Below, piece after piece: positions 6,872 through 14,500 of a stretch of DNA of 21,723 bases. The first letter of the stretch is position 1. Each line of letters opens with the position of its first letter. This DNA is from SMWC01 sp964466315. Its GTDB lineage: Bacteria > Pseudomonadota > Gammaproteobacteria > Steroidobacterales > Rariloculaceae. Made by a program: the position numbers and the translations under genes. The notes below the pieces were generated by a model, which was given only the letters and a program-made list of their open reading frames with translations, had not been told where the DNA came from and did no database searches. The DNA lies in contig CAYXNS010000043.1 of the NCBI GenBank assembly GCA_964466315.1, forward strand, positions 1-21,723, written 5' to 3'.

Positions 6872-8176
6872 ATGATTAACAATGACAACAATAACAGAGA
6901 GCTGGCGTCACCGATGCGTGTGAGCAACGCCTGGGGCGTCGTCTTCGCTTCCACGTTGGGCCTGATGGTCACTCAGGGTCCCGTGATGACTTTCTCGTTC
7001 GGCGTGTTTCTGCCGTCATTCGAGAGCGAATTCGGTTGGAATCGCGGCCAGATTTCCCTTGCGTTGACGTTAACGATACTTTCCGCCGCCGTCGTCATGC
7101 CGCTTGCCGGGCGCCTGCTGGATACGGTCGGCGCGCGCCGCTTCGCATTATGGGCGCTTGGCGTCTTCGGCGTGTCTATTATGTCGTTGTGCTTCGTCCC
7201 CGGCCACATCGGGTTCTTCTACGCCTGGTTCGTCGTGATCGGAATACTCGCTGCGGGTGCGGCTCCGGGACCTTTCGCTCGCGTGGTATCGACGTGGTTC
7301 GACAGGAAACGCGGCCTCGCGCTGGGGTTGTGCATGGCGGGAGTCGGCCTCGGCGCGGCCATCATACCGCTGGTTGCCCGATCCGCGACGGCGGCTTTCG
7401 GTTGGCGCGGTGCCTATGTCGTGATCGGGTGTCTGATCCTTGTCGTCATTCCAGTCGTGTTCTGGCTGTTTTACAACGACCCGAAAGATGTCGGCGGTTT
7501 CGTCGACAACGACCCCGAGCGGGAATCCGGTAACGCCCGGAAGCAGTTGGTCGGCATAACAACGCGCGAAGCGTTCGGGCAGCGCTCGTTTTGGCTGCTG
7601 CTCGCAGCATTTCTCATCGCGGCGTTTACGATCAACGGCTGCACGGTCCATCTGGTCCCGCTGTTGATGGATCGGGGAGTGACGTTCGAGGCTGCTGCTG
7701 GCACGGCATCTCTGATCGGGCTCGCGCTCATTTTCGGGCGCATCGTTGCCGGATATCTTCTAGACCGGGTATTCGCGCCCTACGTCGCGATCGGTTTTCT
7801 AACCGGGCCGATCATCGGGATGATCATTCTGTCACAAGGCGGCAGCGGCTCCACCGCGATGCTGAGTGCCGTGTTACTCGGTCTCGGAGTGGGTGCCGAA
7901 GTCGATCTCATTGCCTATATGGCAAGCCGCTACTTTGGCTTACGGTCTTTCGGCGAAATCTACGGTTATTTGTTCGGCGTATTCATCGTCGGAACGGGCC
8001 TGGGGCCACTCGCTACGGGGATCGCGTTCGATCGAATGGGGGACTACAGCGCAATCTTTATCTGCTTTGCCGTGCTCCTGGGTCTTTCCTGCCTGTTGAT
8101 GCTCAGGCTCGGTGAGTACCCCCGGCATCTTCTCGACGATAAAGAAAAGTATAGAAATACAACTCGACAAGCTTAA
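6872..8176 (+). CDS. MFS transporter, probably organic/aromatic acid uptake (OFA/MCT-like)
   Basis: Inner-membrane secondary transporter of 434 residues with about twelve hydrophobic segments. TM1 is WGVVFASTLGLMVTQGP. After TM2 the loop AGRLLDTVGARR matches the MFS motif G-x-L-x-D-x-x-G-x-R, and its half-repeat after TM8 is AGYLLDRVF. A hydrophilic central loop spans about 205-230. The opening GPVMTFSFGVFLPSFESEFGWNRGQIS is typical of the oxalate/formate antiporter and monocarboxylate branch, which carry organic anions. ATG 6872 lies 20 bases from the divergent decarboxylase start; an alternative ATG at 6914, before MRVSNAWG, would leave about 60 bases for two promoters and removes a low-complexity N-terminus (INNDNNN). 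Context suggests import of the acid that the decarboxylase uses. Confidence 0.85.
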   Translation: MINNDNNNRELASPMRVSNAWGVVFASTLGLMVTQGPVMTFSFGVFLPSFESEFGWNRGQISLALTLTILSAAVVMPLAGRLLDTVGARRFALWALGVFGVSIMSLCFVPGHIGFFYAWFVVIGILAAGAAPGPFARVVSTWFDRKRGLALGLCMAGVGLGAAIIPLVARSATAAFGWRGAYVVIGCLILVVIPVVFWLFYNDPKDVGGFVDNDPERESGNARKQLVGITTREAFGQRSFWLLLAAFLIAAFTINGCTVHLVPLLMDRGVTFEAAAGTASLIGLALIFGRIVAGYLLDRVFAPYVAIGFLTGPIIGMIILSQGGSGSTAMLSAVLLGLGVGAEVDLIAYMASRYFGLRSFGEIYGYLFGVFIVGTGLGPLATGIAFDRMGDYSAIFICFAVLLGLSCLLMLRLGEYPRHLLDDKEKYRNTTRQA

Positions 8177-8286
8177 GGTCCGATGACGCATTACTGCCCG
8201 TGTTCACCTTGCATACATCTGCCACACAATTGCTCCATGTTAATGGGATATGCTGATAGGGAAGGGAAAGGTTTTGGGAGAAATAG

Positions 8287-9342
8287 ATGAAAATTGTAAT
8301 TCCATTATGTTTGGGTCTTTTTTTGATGGCGAATCAGGCATTCGCGCACCATTCATTTGCGGCATCGTTCACTGAGGAAGTAATACAAACGGAAGGTGTG
8401 GTGTCGAGATTTGTCTTTAGAAATCCGCACGTCACCGTCTATATGGACGTGACGGACGATGCCGGCGATGAGATCCGCTGGATGGTGGAAGGCGGTGCGG
8501 CTAATCTCTTGCGTCAGGCCGGATGGACGAACGAGACGATACAGCCCGGAGAATACCTGCGCGTCACGGGTCGGTCCGGCCGCGACGGCGTGCCAATGAT
8601 TCAAATGGGGGCGCTTGAAGTGCTCGACCCGGAAACCCGTGCCGTCCTGCGAACACCGAATCTGGGTCGATCCGGCTACGACCCGGGTGCGAATGGTATC
8701 GCCTCGATCCCCCTGCGGCTGGCGGATGGACGTCCCAACCTCACTGGTGCATGGGTGATGGGCGGAGGCGGCATGGGGCCCCGTGGCCCCGGTGACCCCG
8801 GTGCTGGAATGGGAGGGAACATTCCTTTCAACCAGGCTGGCGCTGCTTTACAGGCCCAGTGGGATCCGGCAGATGATCCGCAGGTGGCCTGCGAGGATCC
8901 GAGTCTCATTCGGCAGGCAGGCTTTACGCCGCACCCGGTCAGAGTCACGCAGAACGATGACCACGTGATCATCGAGTATGAGGAATACGGCGGCCGGCGT
9001 GCCATCTATTTCGACGATCGCGCCTATCGTGACGGTAGTGACGATTTGATCAAGCTTGGGCGATCCCGAGCGCGTTATGAAGACGATAGCCTGATTGTCG
9101 AGTCGACCCACATCCCCGCGGGCCCCACAAGTCCTATCGGGAATTGGCTCAGCGATCAAACGACCACCGTGGAGACCTTCCGTCGTGACGACGACCCGGA
9201 ACTGGGTCCGATGTTGGCCATGGAGATGATTGTTAACGACCCCGGCTATCTGACCGGGCCGTGGGTGATGGGCTGGAGGAAACGCTACCTGGAAGGTTAC
9301 GAGTTCATTCCGGTGGACTGCCAGACGCCGCTAGCCCGCTAG
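8287..9342 (+). CDS. Exported DUF6152-type protein (paralogue A)
   Basis: Protein of 351 residues. Its signal peptide ends QAFA|HHS, so the mature protein should begin with two histidines (H21, H22). The N-terminal DUF6152 domain (about 21-115) has the RNPHV motif with H48. A Gly/Met/Pro-rich loop (156-178) leads to a C-terminal beta-rich domain with QAGFTPHP, EYEEYGGRR, SDQTTTVETF and MEMIVNDPGYLT. A cysteine pair, C202 and C345, is shared by all four paralogues and is probably a disulfide. The biochemical function of the family is not established, as far as I know; members commonly occur near quinoproteins and cytochromes. GGGAGAA just upstream is a good ribosome binding site. It is the closest relative of the paralogue at 14501 and lies 48 bases upstream of paralogue B, probably in one transcript. 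Confidence 0.85.
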   Translation: MKIVIPLCLGLFLMANQAFAHHSFAASFTEEVIQTEGVVSRFVFRNPHVTVYMDVTDDAGDEIRWMVEGGAANLLRQAGWTNETIQPGEYLRVTGRSGRDGVPMIQMGALEVLDPETRAVLRTPNLGRSGYDPGANGIASIPLRLADGRPNLTGAWVMGGGGMGPRGPGDPGAGMGGNIPFNQAGAALQAQWDPADDPQVACEDPSLIRQAGFTPHPVRVTQNDDHVIIEYEEYGGRRAIYFDDRAYRDGSDDLIKLGRSRARYEDDSLIVESTHIPAGPTSPIGNWLSDQTTTVETFRRDDDPELGPMLAMEMIVNDPGYLTGPWVMGWRKRYLEGYEFIPVDCQTPLAR

Positions 9343-9390
9343 TTCAGGGCAACGCCAAAACGTACAACCCAACGGAAGAGGTACATACGG

Positions 9391-10401
9391 ATAAATAAGT
9401 GTAGGATTTTCATTGCCTTGTCGATCGGCGGCGTGGCGTCCTCCGGCAGCTTTGCCCATCACGCATTCGTGGACTTTGACCGCAGCAGGGTCATCGAAAT
9501 TGAAGGTGAGCTGACAGACTTCATCTGGCGAAATCCTCATGTGCGCTTCTCGGTCAGGCAAACTGGTGCGGATGGGACGGCCGATGTCTGGGCCATCGAA
9601 GGACCGTCCATGAGCATCATGAGCCGGGTCGGAATAGGGCCGGTGGACTTCGAGAAGGGTCAGCAGATCAGGGTGGCCGGCTGGCCCGACAGGAGAGGTG
9701 CGACCAGAATGCATGTCTCCAATGCGCTCGTGGCGGGTCAGGAATACGTCTTCGGATCCCGCGGGGTGCCTCGTTGGGCAGACACCGCAGTAGGCACCTC
9801 CCATTCATTGCTGGCGGGCGGCACACGGTCCGATGATGCGACGATCTTCCGGGTCTGGAGCACGGACGGTGACGATCCGCACAGCAATACGCCGGGTTTC
9901 TGGCCGGGCGATTATCCGTTGACCGACGCCGCCCGTATCGCCCAGACGCAATGGGTACCGATTAAGGGCTCGGAATGCGAGCCGAAAGGCATGCCGACGA
10001 TCATGGAGCAGCCCTACCCGATTCAATTCGTTCAGGAGGGTCAGAACATCGTGCTGCAGATGGAGGAATACGACACCGTACGAACGATACACATGGGCGC
10101 AGCGGAAAGTGCGCCACCGCGAGCGCTGCTCGGGTACTCCCGCGGGCGTTGGGAGGACTCGACGCTCGTGGTGGAGACGACGGTGATCGACTGGAATTAT
10201 TTCGACAAAGAGGGTATCCCGCAGGGCGATGCCATGAGTGTTATGGAATCGTTTACGCCGAGCGAAGACGGCAGCCGGCTCGAGTACACGATGACGGTCA
10301 CGGATCCCGAAATCTTTACCGAGCCGGTGATGCTCGAGCGGCACTGGGTCTGGCGTCCGGGTGAAGAGGTCAAACTCTACGACTGTACCTGGAGCAACTG
10401 A
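9391..10401 (+). CDS. Exported DUF6152-type protein (paralogue B) with apparent ATA start
   Basis: A normal DUF6152 protein except at its start. The first standard initiator is TTG 9418, which leaves only 13 residues before the conserved AHHAF and truncates the signal peptide. Reading on upstream in frame gives a complete signal sequence (NKCRIFIALSIGG, then SSGSFA|HHAF) starting at ATA 9391, with a purine-rich Shine-Dalgarno (GGAAGAGG, 9374-9381) nine bases before it. The natural start is therefore probably this codon, either mutated from ATG, misread, or a rare ATA initiator. From there the protein has 336 residues, with H23/H24 at the mature N-terminus and NPH at H50. The C-terminal domain has MEEYDTVRTIHMG and TVTDPEIFTEPV, plus the two conserved cysteines (SECEP, YDCTW). 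The C-terminal half is diverged from paralogues A and D, and it lacks the Gly/Met loop. Confidence 0.8.
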   Translation: MNKCRIFIALSIGGVASSGSFAHHAFVDFDRSRVIEIEGELTDFIWRNPHVRFSVRQTGADGTADVWAIEGPSMSIMSRVGIGPVDFEKGQQIRVAGWPDRRGATRMHVSNALVAGQEYVFGSRGVPRWADTAVGTSHSLLAGGTRSDDATIFRVWSTDGDDPHSNTPGFWPGDYPLTDAARIAQTQWVPIKGSECEPKGMPTIMEQPYPIQFVQEGQNIVLQMEEYDTVRTIHMGAAESAPPRALLGYSRGRWEDSTLVVETTVIDWNYFDKEGIPQGDAMSVMESFTPSEDGSRLEYTMTVTDPEIFTEPVMLERHWVWRPGEEVKLYDCTWSN

Positions 10402-10409
10402 GTGCCGGT

Positions 10410-10431
10410 GCAGCGGCCGTGCGGCCGCTGC
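10410..10431. terminator. Perfect hairpin between convergent DUF6152 genes
   Basis: GCAGCGGCC at 10410-10418 pairs perfectly with GGCCGCTGC at 10423-10431, leaving a four-base loop. It fills most of the 29-base gap between two convergent stop codons and overlaps the last stop base of the minus-strand gene. There is no T-run on either side, so it may act as a bidirectional pause or messenger-end-protecting stem and not as a classic intrinsic terminator. Confidence 0.6.
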
Positions 10432-11459
10432 TACTCGTTCGGGGTCATCCGTTCGAGGAACCGCCGCGCGACCTCCCGATCGCAGACGATGCGCTGCGGC
10501 TCGAGATCTGGCCGGTAGTCCCAGATGACGTCGCCCGTGACGGGCGCGGTCAGATACTCGGGGTCCGTCAGCTCGAAGTCGTAGTTCACGCGCTTGCCGT
10601 CATCGCTCAAGGTCAGGCGCTCGACGAGGTGCTTAGCGGTCCCAGAAGGCACCTGAAACGCATTGCCCGCGCCATGCGCCGCGAAATTGCCCGTATCGAC
10701 GACGAGTGTCCGGCCTTCGAAGTGACCGACCGAATGACCCTGATGGGAGCGTTCGCCGGCCGGCGGGTGCTCGCGGCCGTCAAGCCAGATCACGCGCTCG
10801 ACATCGAGCCATTCGAACAGGATGCTGACACGGCCATCCTCGATCGTCACCTCGAAGATGTTCGAGTACAGCATGAGCGAGGGCGAGGCCACGGGGATGC
10901 AGTCGATCTGCGGATTCAGCGTCTGGTCGTAGGCCGCTTGTGCCGCGAGGCCTTTCGCTGTCAGTGGCCACTGGTCGAGATCGAACGAGACCTGCGGCAG
11001 CCCGTAACGGCCGAGCCAGCGGCCTTCGAGTGAGGTTCCGAACGCGTCCGGGTCCGCCGGCTCGGGAATGTCGCCCTCGCGGTGGACCGCGAGCCTGCGG
11101 CCGTCGTCGAAATAGATCGTGCTGATGCGCGCGTGGTGCTGCCCCGGAGCCTTCGCGGGATGGATGTCGATCGTGAGCTCCTCGCCGATCGTGACCGAGT
11201 CGCGACTCCAGCCGCGGCGGATGAGGTTCGGCGTGGACGAGGCTTCGAGTTCCCAGGGGGTGACGCTGCCATCGGGCGCGATCGCTTCGAGATAGAGATA
11301 GACGTGCGGATTCACGAAGTCGTACTGCGTGGCCATGCCCTGAATCGTCTCGATGGCCGCCGGATCCTGATTGAACGCCAACTGGCTGTGGTGGGCCGCG
11401 GCCGGGCCGGCGGTGCCGAACCCCAAGATCAGGAATGGCGTTAGAGTCTGCGCATGCAT
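10431..11459 (-). CDS. Exported DUF6152-type protein (paralogue C)
   Basis: Protein of 342 residues with a signal peptide ending GPAAA|HHSQ, so H23 and H24 become the mature N-terminus. The N-terminal domain has FVNPHVYLYLEA with H52, and WELEASSTPNLIRRGW, the segment corresponding to AANLLRQAGW in paralogue A. The C-terminal domain has ILFEWLDVERVIWLDGR, HQGHSVGHFEGRTLVVDT and FELTDPEYLTAPV, with the cysteine pair in QIDC and RIVC. This GHSxGxxEGxTLVVxT plus TDPEYLT layout is the commonest form of the C-terminal domain in this family, so it may be nearest the ancestral type. It lies alone on the minus strand, convergent with paralogue B, and its upstream region runs into a decayed stretch. 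Function unknown; probably periplasmic and possibly metal-binding. Confidence 0.85.
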   Translation of the reverse strand: MHAQTLTPFLILGFGTAGPAAAHHSQLAFNQDPAAIETIQGMATQYDFVNPHVYLYLEAIAPDGSVTPWELEASSTPNLIRRGWSRDSVTIGEELTIDIHPAKAPGQHHARISTIYFDDGRRLAVHREGDIPEPADPDAFGTSLEGRWLGRYGLPQVSFDLDQWPLTAKGLAAQAAYDQTLNPQIDCIPVASPSLMLYSNIFEVTIEDGRVSILFEWLDVERVIWLDGREHPPAGERSHQGHSVGHFEGRTLVVDTGNFAAHGAGNAFQVPSGTAKHLVERLTLSDDGKRVNYDFELTDPEYLTAPVTGDVIWDYRPDLEPQRIVCDREVARRFLERMTPNE

Positions 11460-11620
11460 GGTCTCCCCCGCCGCGGTTTTCTCAGGTCAGTGGATGATAG
11501 CAGGTGTCACGAACGGCGGCGCATCGCGACGAGGGCGTCGCTCTACGGCGGACGAGCCCCGAGTACGAGCCCGGTGACGACGAGCGTCATGCGTGAGGCC
11601 CCTTGGTCTTGTTCAGAACA

Positions 11621-11845
11621 CTATTCCAGCGCAGCGATCCACCACCAGTACCGATTCGTGCACGGCAACGGAAGTACCGTGACGGGGCCGGAGAACTCCT
11701 GTGCCGCGCTGACCTTCATGCCGATATTCGACAGCGTATAGATGTAGGTCAGCTCGTTGAAGATCGCCGTGACCGAGCGGCTCCGGTTGGCCAATTCGAG
11801 GTAATGATTGGACGAGAATGGAGCGCAGTGGTAGCGCCGGATACG
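11621..11845 (-). pseudogene. Protein-coding remnant (C-terminal 74 codons), no start
   Basis: The frame is open from just after a TAA (11846-11848) to TAG at 11621-11623 and encodes 74 residues: YHCAPFSSNHYLELANRS, then SVTAIFNELTYIYTLSNIG, KVSAAQEFSGPV and a tail TNRYWWWIAALE. Third positions are strongly G/C-biased throughout, as in the real genes of this window, and the composition is protein-like. There is no ATG before the internal Met (about codon 43), and the TTG at codon 18 has no ribosome binding site. It looks like the 3' end of a gene whose 5' part is gone. I do not recognise the family. Minus-strand orientation matches its neighbours. Confidence 0.55.
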
Positions 11846-11915
11846 TTATGTAAAATCGGTGGCCGGTGGACGTATGAGTGCCCGAGGCGTTAGCAGCGCA
11901 CCCGGCGAAGCGACG

Positions 11916-11938
11916 ACCGGCGCGGACCCCGCGCCGGT
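11916..11938 (-). terminator. GC-rich hairpin just downstream of the SDR-like gene
   Basis: ACCGGCGCGG (11916-11925) and CCGCGCCGGT (11929-11938) form a perfect ten-pair stem with a three-base loop, starting five bases past the TAG of the minus-strand gene. No T-run follows in the minus direction. It is probably the transcript end of the two-gene MBL hydrolase/SDR unit. Confidence 0.6.
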
Positions 11939-11943
11939 ATCAG

Positions 11944-12702
11944 CTAATAAACCGGCCCGACGGCAACCCGTTTCCCCATCGACACCCCGCTCTCGGCCTC
12001 GTCGATGATGGCGGCCGCGAAATCCTGTGTCGATAGGTAGTTCTCGCCTTCCACATCGAAGAGCACCTCCTCCAGGCCGAGGCGGTATTCGCCCGTGCGC
12101 TCACCCGGGGTCATTGCCGCCGGCGGCGGCGTCATCACGGTCCATTTGACGCCCGCCGACGCGCGGTAGGCTTCGATCGCCTGCCAGTGGCCGAAGTAGC
12201 GGCCGTGGCGGCCCGTACCTTCCGTAAGCTCCGGATCGTCGAGGCCCCACACACCGTTTAGCCACAGCGTGGTTCCGCCACTGACCTGGATGACGTGCGG
12301 CGCCGCGTCGCCCAGTTCTCCGACGGCCGCGATGAACGTCTTCGCGGCCAGGCTCGTGATCGCCGTGTCCGGTGAATTGCTCGGCCCGATTCCGTTGACC
12401 GCGAAGATGACGGCATCGGGCTGCGCCTCGCCGATCACCGCCAGCATCGACTCCACGTTCGTCACATCGCCCGCGACGCCAGAGAAATACGCGTGATCGT
12501 TGGTCAAACCCGCCGGGTTGCGCGATACGCCGACGATGTCATGACCGCGGCTCAATGCCTCGTCCACGATGATGCCGCCGACCCGGCCGCTGGCCCCGTA
12601 GACGACGAAGGTATCCGCCGCCGCTTCGAGTGCCGGCAGGACGATGAGGCCTGCGAGCGCAATCATGCCCGTGATCAAGACCGTGAATCTTCGTCGTGTC
12701 AT
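11944..12702 (-). CDS. Exported NAD(P)-binding Rossmann-fold protein (NmrA/atypical SDR type)
   Basis: Protein of 252 residues. After the leader comes FVVYGASGRVGGIIVDEA, the GxxGxxG dinucleotide-binding loop (GASGRVG, about 36-42) of atypical short-chain dehydrogenases and NmrA-like proteins. Further segments are VGVSRNPAG, SGVAGDVTN, DAVIFAVNG, HVIQVSGG and a C-terminal half resembling NAD(P)-dependent epimerase-like proteins. I see no canonical YxxxK catalytic pair, so it may bind nucleotide without classic SDR catalysis. The leader MTRRRFTVLITGMIALAGL, with cleavage near EAAA|D, has paired arginines and Phe in a twin-arginine-like arrangement, implying export folded with cofactor, which is unusual for this fold. 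AAGGAG lies six bases before the ATG. It is 39 bases downstream of the MBL hydrolase and probably cotranscribed. Confidence 0.75.
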   Translation of the reverse strand: MTRRRFTVLITGMIALAGLIVLPALEAAADTFVVYGASGRVGGIIVDEALSRGHDIVGVSRNPAGLTNDHAYFSGVAGDVTNVESMLAVIGEAQPDAVIFAVNGIGPSNSPDTAITSLAAKTFIAAVGELGDAAPHVIQVSGGTTLWLNGVWGLDDPELTEGTGRHGRYFGHWQAIEAYRASAGVKWTVMTPPPAAMTPGERTGEYRLGLEEVLFDVEGENYLSTQDFAAAIIDEAESGVSMGKRVAVGPVY

Positions 12703-12741
12703 CCCGTTCTCCTTAATTCGCTGCGCTTAGCCCACCCCGCC

Positions 12742-14343
12742 CTACTCAAACATCGACATGAACTCCTCGTGCGTCGAGATCCGGCCATGGATCGGCACGT
12801 GTCGTTCGACGTCGAGATTGAGTTTCTTAATATTCTCGTACAACGTCTGTATTCCCAAGCTGGGCTCGTTCGGCACCTGCCCCCTCACGGTATAGAGATC
12901 CGCGTTCACGAGGATTCGTTCCCTCGGCAGATAGACCATGAGCATGTCCTCGCTGTGATGGCCGTAGCGCATCGACCGGTCGCCGAGCTCGTAGTACATG
13001 TCCTGAACGTGAAAGACTTCGAGGATCTGCTCGCCGTCGGTAATCGCATACCTGCCCGTGCCGCGTGCCTCTCCGGACACGGTCTCGATCGGCGCCGGGC
13101 GCCTTGAGATCCAGTACATCGGGTTGAACTGGGACATGCGGTCCGGTTGCAGCGTCCGTGGCGCTGGGTGGAACAGGATGTCGAGGTAATACTGCTTGTT
13201 CGACTCGTGCGTCACGATCGTCGTACCCTGCGAGAGATAGGTCCGTAAGCCGCCCGCGTGATCGAAATGATGGTGCGTGTTGACGACGTATTGCACGTGC
13301 TTGTCGGGAACGAGCCGCTTGGCTTCCGCGAGCACGGCCAGCGAGCGCGCCTCGTTGTTCGGCGCCTCGACGATCGCGACGTAGTCCCTGAACTCGACGA
13401 GCAGGCTGTGATGCGACTGGCCGCCGAGCAGCCAGACACCGTCGCCGAGCTCCTCGCTCTCCACGTTGGTCGGCGGCGTCATCGCGGCGCGTATGGCGTC
13501 CGGTACCGGTATCGTGACGACCGGTGCATTCGGCTTGACGTTCGAGATCTGATACTCGAAGTAGTTATGCGCGGGGTTCAACCGCGGGTCGGCCTGGTGC
13601 GTGTGGACGAGCATCGGAAACATGACACCGTCATGGTTCTCGTAGCGTGTATATCGCATCTCGTAATCCATGTTGCCGTAGACGGGATTCGGGATCCACG
13701 TGCCGACGAGCTCGACGAGATTCTCGTCCGTAATCGTCCCGTTGATCTTGTACTTATCGAGGAAGGTGAACGAAACGATTGTCACCTGCCGTCCGAACTG
13801 CGATACGCCGAAGTCCGAGGCGCCGACTATCGGCAAGCTGATCGCCGTCGCGTCATCGGCAGCAAGCGCTGCCTTCAGAAATCCATGCGGCGTGATCGCG
13901 ATCTCGAGCTGCCTTAGTTCACCGTAAGGCGTGCCATCGAGGTAGGGTCGCGTGAGCGTCGCGGGCTGGCCGTCGCGTAGGTCCCAGGCGTATGCGCCGT
14001 GCACGACCGCGGTAATGGGCTCCAGCGCCATCGGTGTTCTGCCGAAAGTCTCGTAGCTACCCTGCTGGCGCGTGTAGTCCTCGCGCGACCACCCCGCTTC
14101 GTAGTCGATGCTGCGGGTGTAGTCGGCGACCTCGTACGTCGGCCAACCACCGTTCACCGAGTACTGCTGGCCGATTCGCGAGCTGAAGCCGAAGCCTGAG
14201 TACTCGATGGTTTCGAGTTGGTCGGTGCCCATCGCTTGGACGGAAGCCAAAAGTGCCGCGCGGGCGTCGACCTTCTGGGCGGAGGTCATCCCGGCCCAGA
14301 GTCCGAGTAGAGCCGTTGTGATGAGTATCGTTAGTGTCCGCAT
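12742..14343 (-). CDS. Exported metallo-beta-lactamase-fold hydrolase
   Basis: Protein of 533 residues with a signal peptide (LITTALLGLWAGMTSA|Q, about 1-22), so periplasmic. Residues about 25-290 form a domain I cannot name, rich in beta-type segments and Tyr/Trp. The metallo-beta-lactamase domain begins near 297 (ELGDGVWLLGGQSHHSLLVEF). Zinc ligands are visible: HHHFDH (357-362), H379 in THES, H463 in HHSEDM, D482 in NADLY and H519 in PIHG, a complete dinuclear site. The HSEDML...ILVNADLY segment defines a subfamily of large secreted MBL proteins of unknown substrate. AGAGGG precedes the ATG. It is the first gene of a two-gene unit with the exported Rossmann-fold protein and is divergent from DUF6152 paralogue D. 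A lactonase, esterase or similar hydrolytic activity is possible, not shown. Confidence 0.85.
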   Translation of the reverse strand: MRTLTILITTALLGLWAGMTSAQKVDARAALLASVQAMGTDQLETIEYSGFGFSSRIGQQYSVNGGWPTYEVADYTRSIDYEAGWSREDYTRQQGSYETFGRTPMALEPITAVVHGAYAWDLRDGQPATLTRPYLDGTPYGELRQLEIAITPHGFLKAALAADDATAISLPIVGASDFGVSQFGRQVTIVSFTFLDKYKINGTITDENLVELVGTWIPNPVYGNMDYEMRYTRYENHDGVMFPMLVHTHQADPRLNPAHNYFEYQISNVKPNAPVVTIPVPDAIRAAMTPPTNVESEELGDGVWLLGGQSHHSLLVEFRDYVAIVEAPNNEARSLAVLAEAKRLVPDKHVQYVVNTHHHFDHAGGLRTYLSQGTTIVTHESNKQYYLDILFHPAPRTLQPDRMSQFNPMYWISRRPAPIETVSGEARGTGRYAITDGEQILEVFHVQDMYYELGDRSMRYGHHSEDMLMVYLPRERILVNADLYTVRGQVPNEPSLGIQTLYENIKKLNLDVERHVPIHGRISTHEEFMSMFE

Positions 14344-14403
14344 GTCGCGTCCCTCTGGTTGTTATTACGTGCTAGTTTACGCGAGCTGCTAATCTATTAA
14401 AGG

Positions 14404-14478
14404 GATATTTGGATATAAGAAATATCTCAGCGGTATGGCGCTGAGGGTGGCCGGTGGCTGCATCGTTTTCGAAAGCGA
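14404..14478. promoter_or_regulatory. Three successive inverted repeats in a divergent promoter region
   Basis: Between the MBL hydrolase and DUF6152 paralogue D lie: GATATTT/AAATATC (14404-14410 and 14420-14426, nine-base spacer); CTCAGCG/CGCTGAG (14426-14432 and 14439-14445, six-base loop); and a 16-base near-palindrome centred on TTTCGAAA (14463-14478, one mismatched pair). The last ends 22 bases before ATG 14501. The first is AT-rich and could be an operator overlapping a promoter; the other two could form RNA stems in the leader. The proteins involved are unknown. Confidence 0.5.
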
Positions 14479-14500
14479 AGGCTAAAACGGAGAAACAATC

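Larger units (their letters stand above)
11460..11943. other. 484-base gap without an intact gene
   Basis: This gap separates two minus-strand genes. It contains a coding remnant on the minus strand (11621-11845) and a strong hairpin (11916-11938), described separately. The parts at 11460-11620 and 11846-11915 show no convincing coding frame on either strand. The plus-strand frames here are antisense to the remnant or lack protein-like composition. The promoter of paralogue C should lie near 11460-11560, but I cannot point to hexamers. Confidence 0.5.

Noticed and set aside
10419..11033. Plus-strand frame of 204 codons opposite DUF6152 paralogue C
   Set aside because: An antisense shadow of a clear DUF6152 gene, Arg/Asp-rich as expected from high-GC complement reading.
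11454..11741. Plus-strand frame of 95 codons in the 484-base gap
   Set aside because: Low-quality composition, and it runs antisense to the minus-strand remnant, which has much better third-position bias.
12493..13107. Plus-strand frame of 204 codons opposite the SDR and MBL genes
   Set aside because: It crosses two real minus-strand genes and their gap, with no motif or ribosome binding site.
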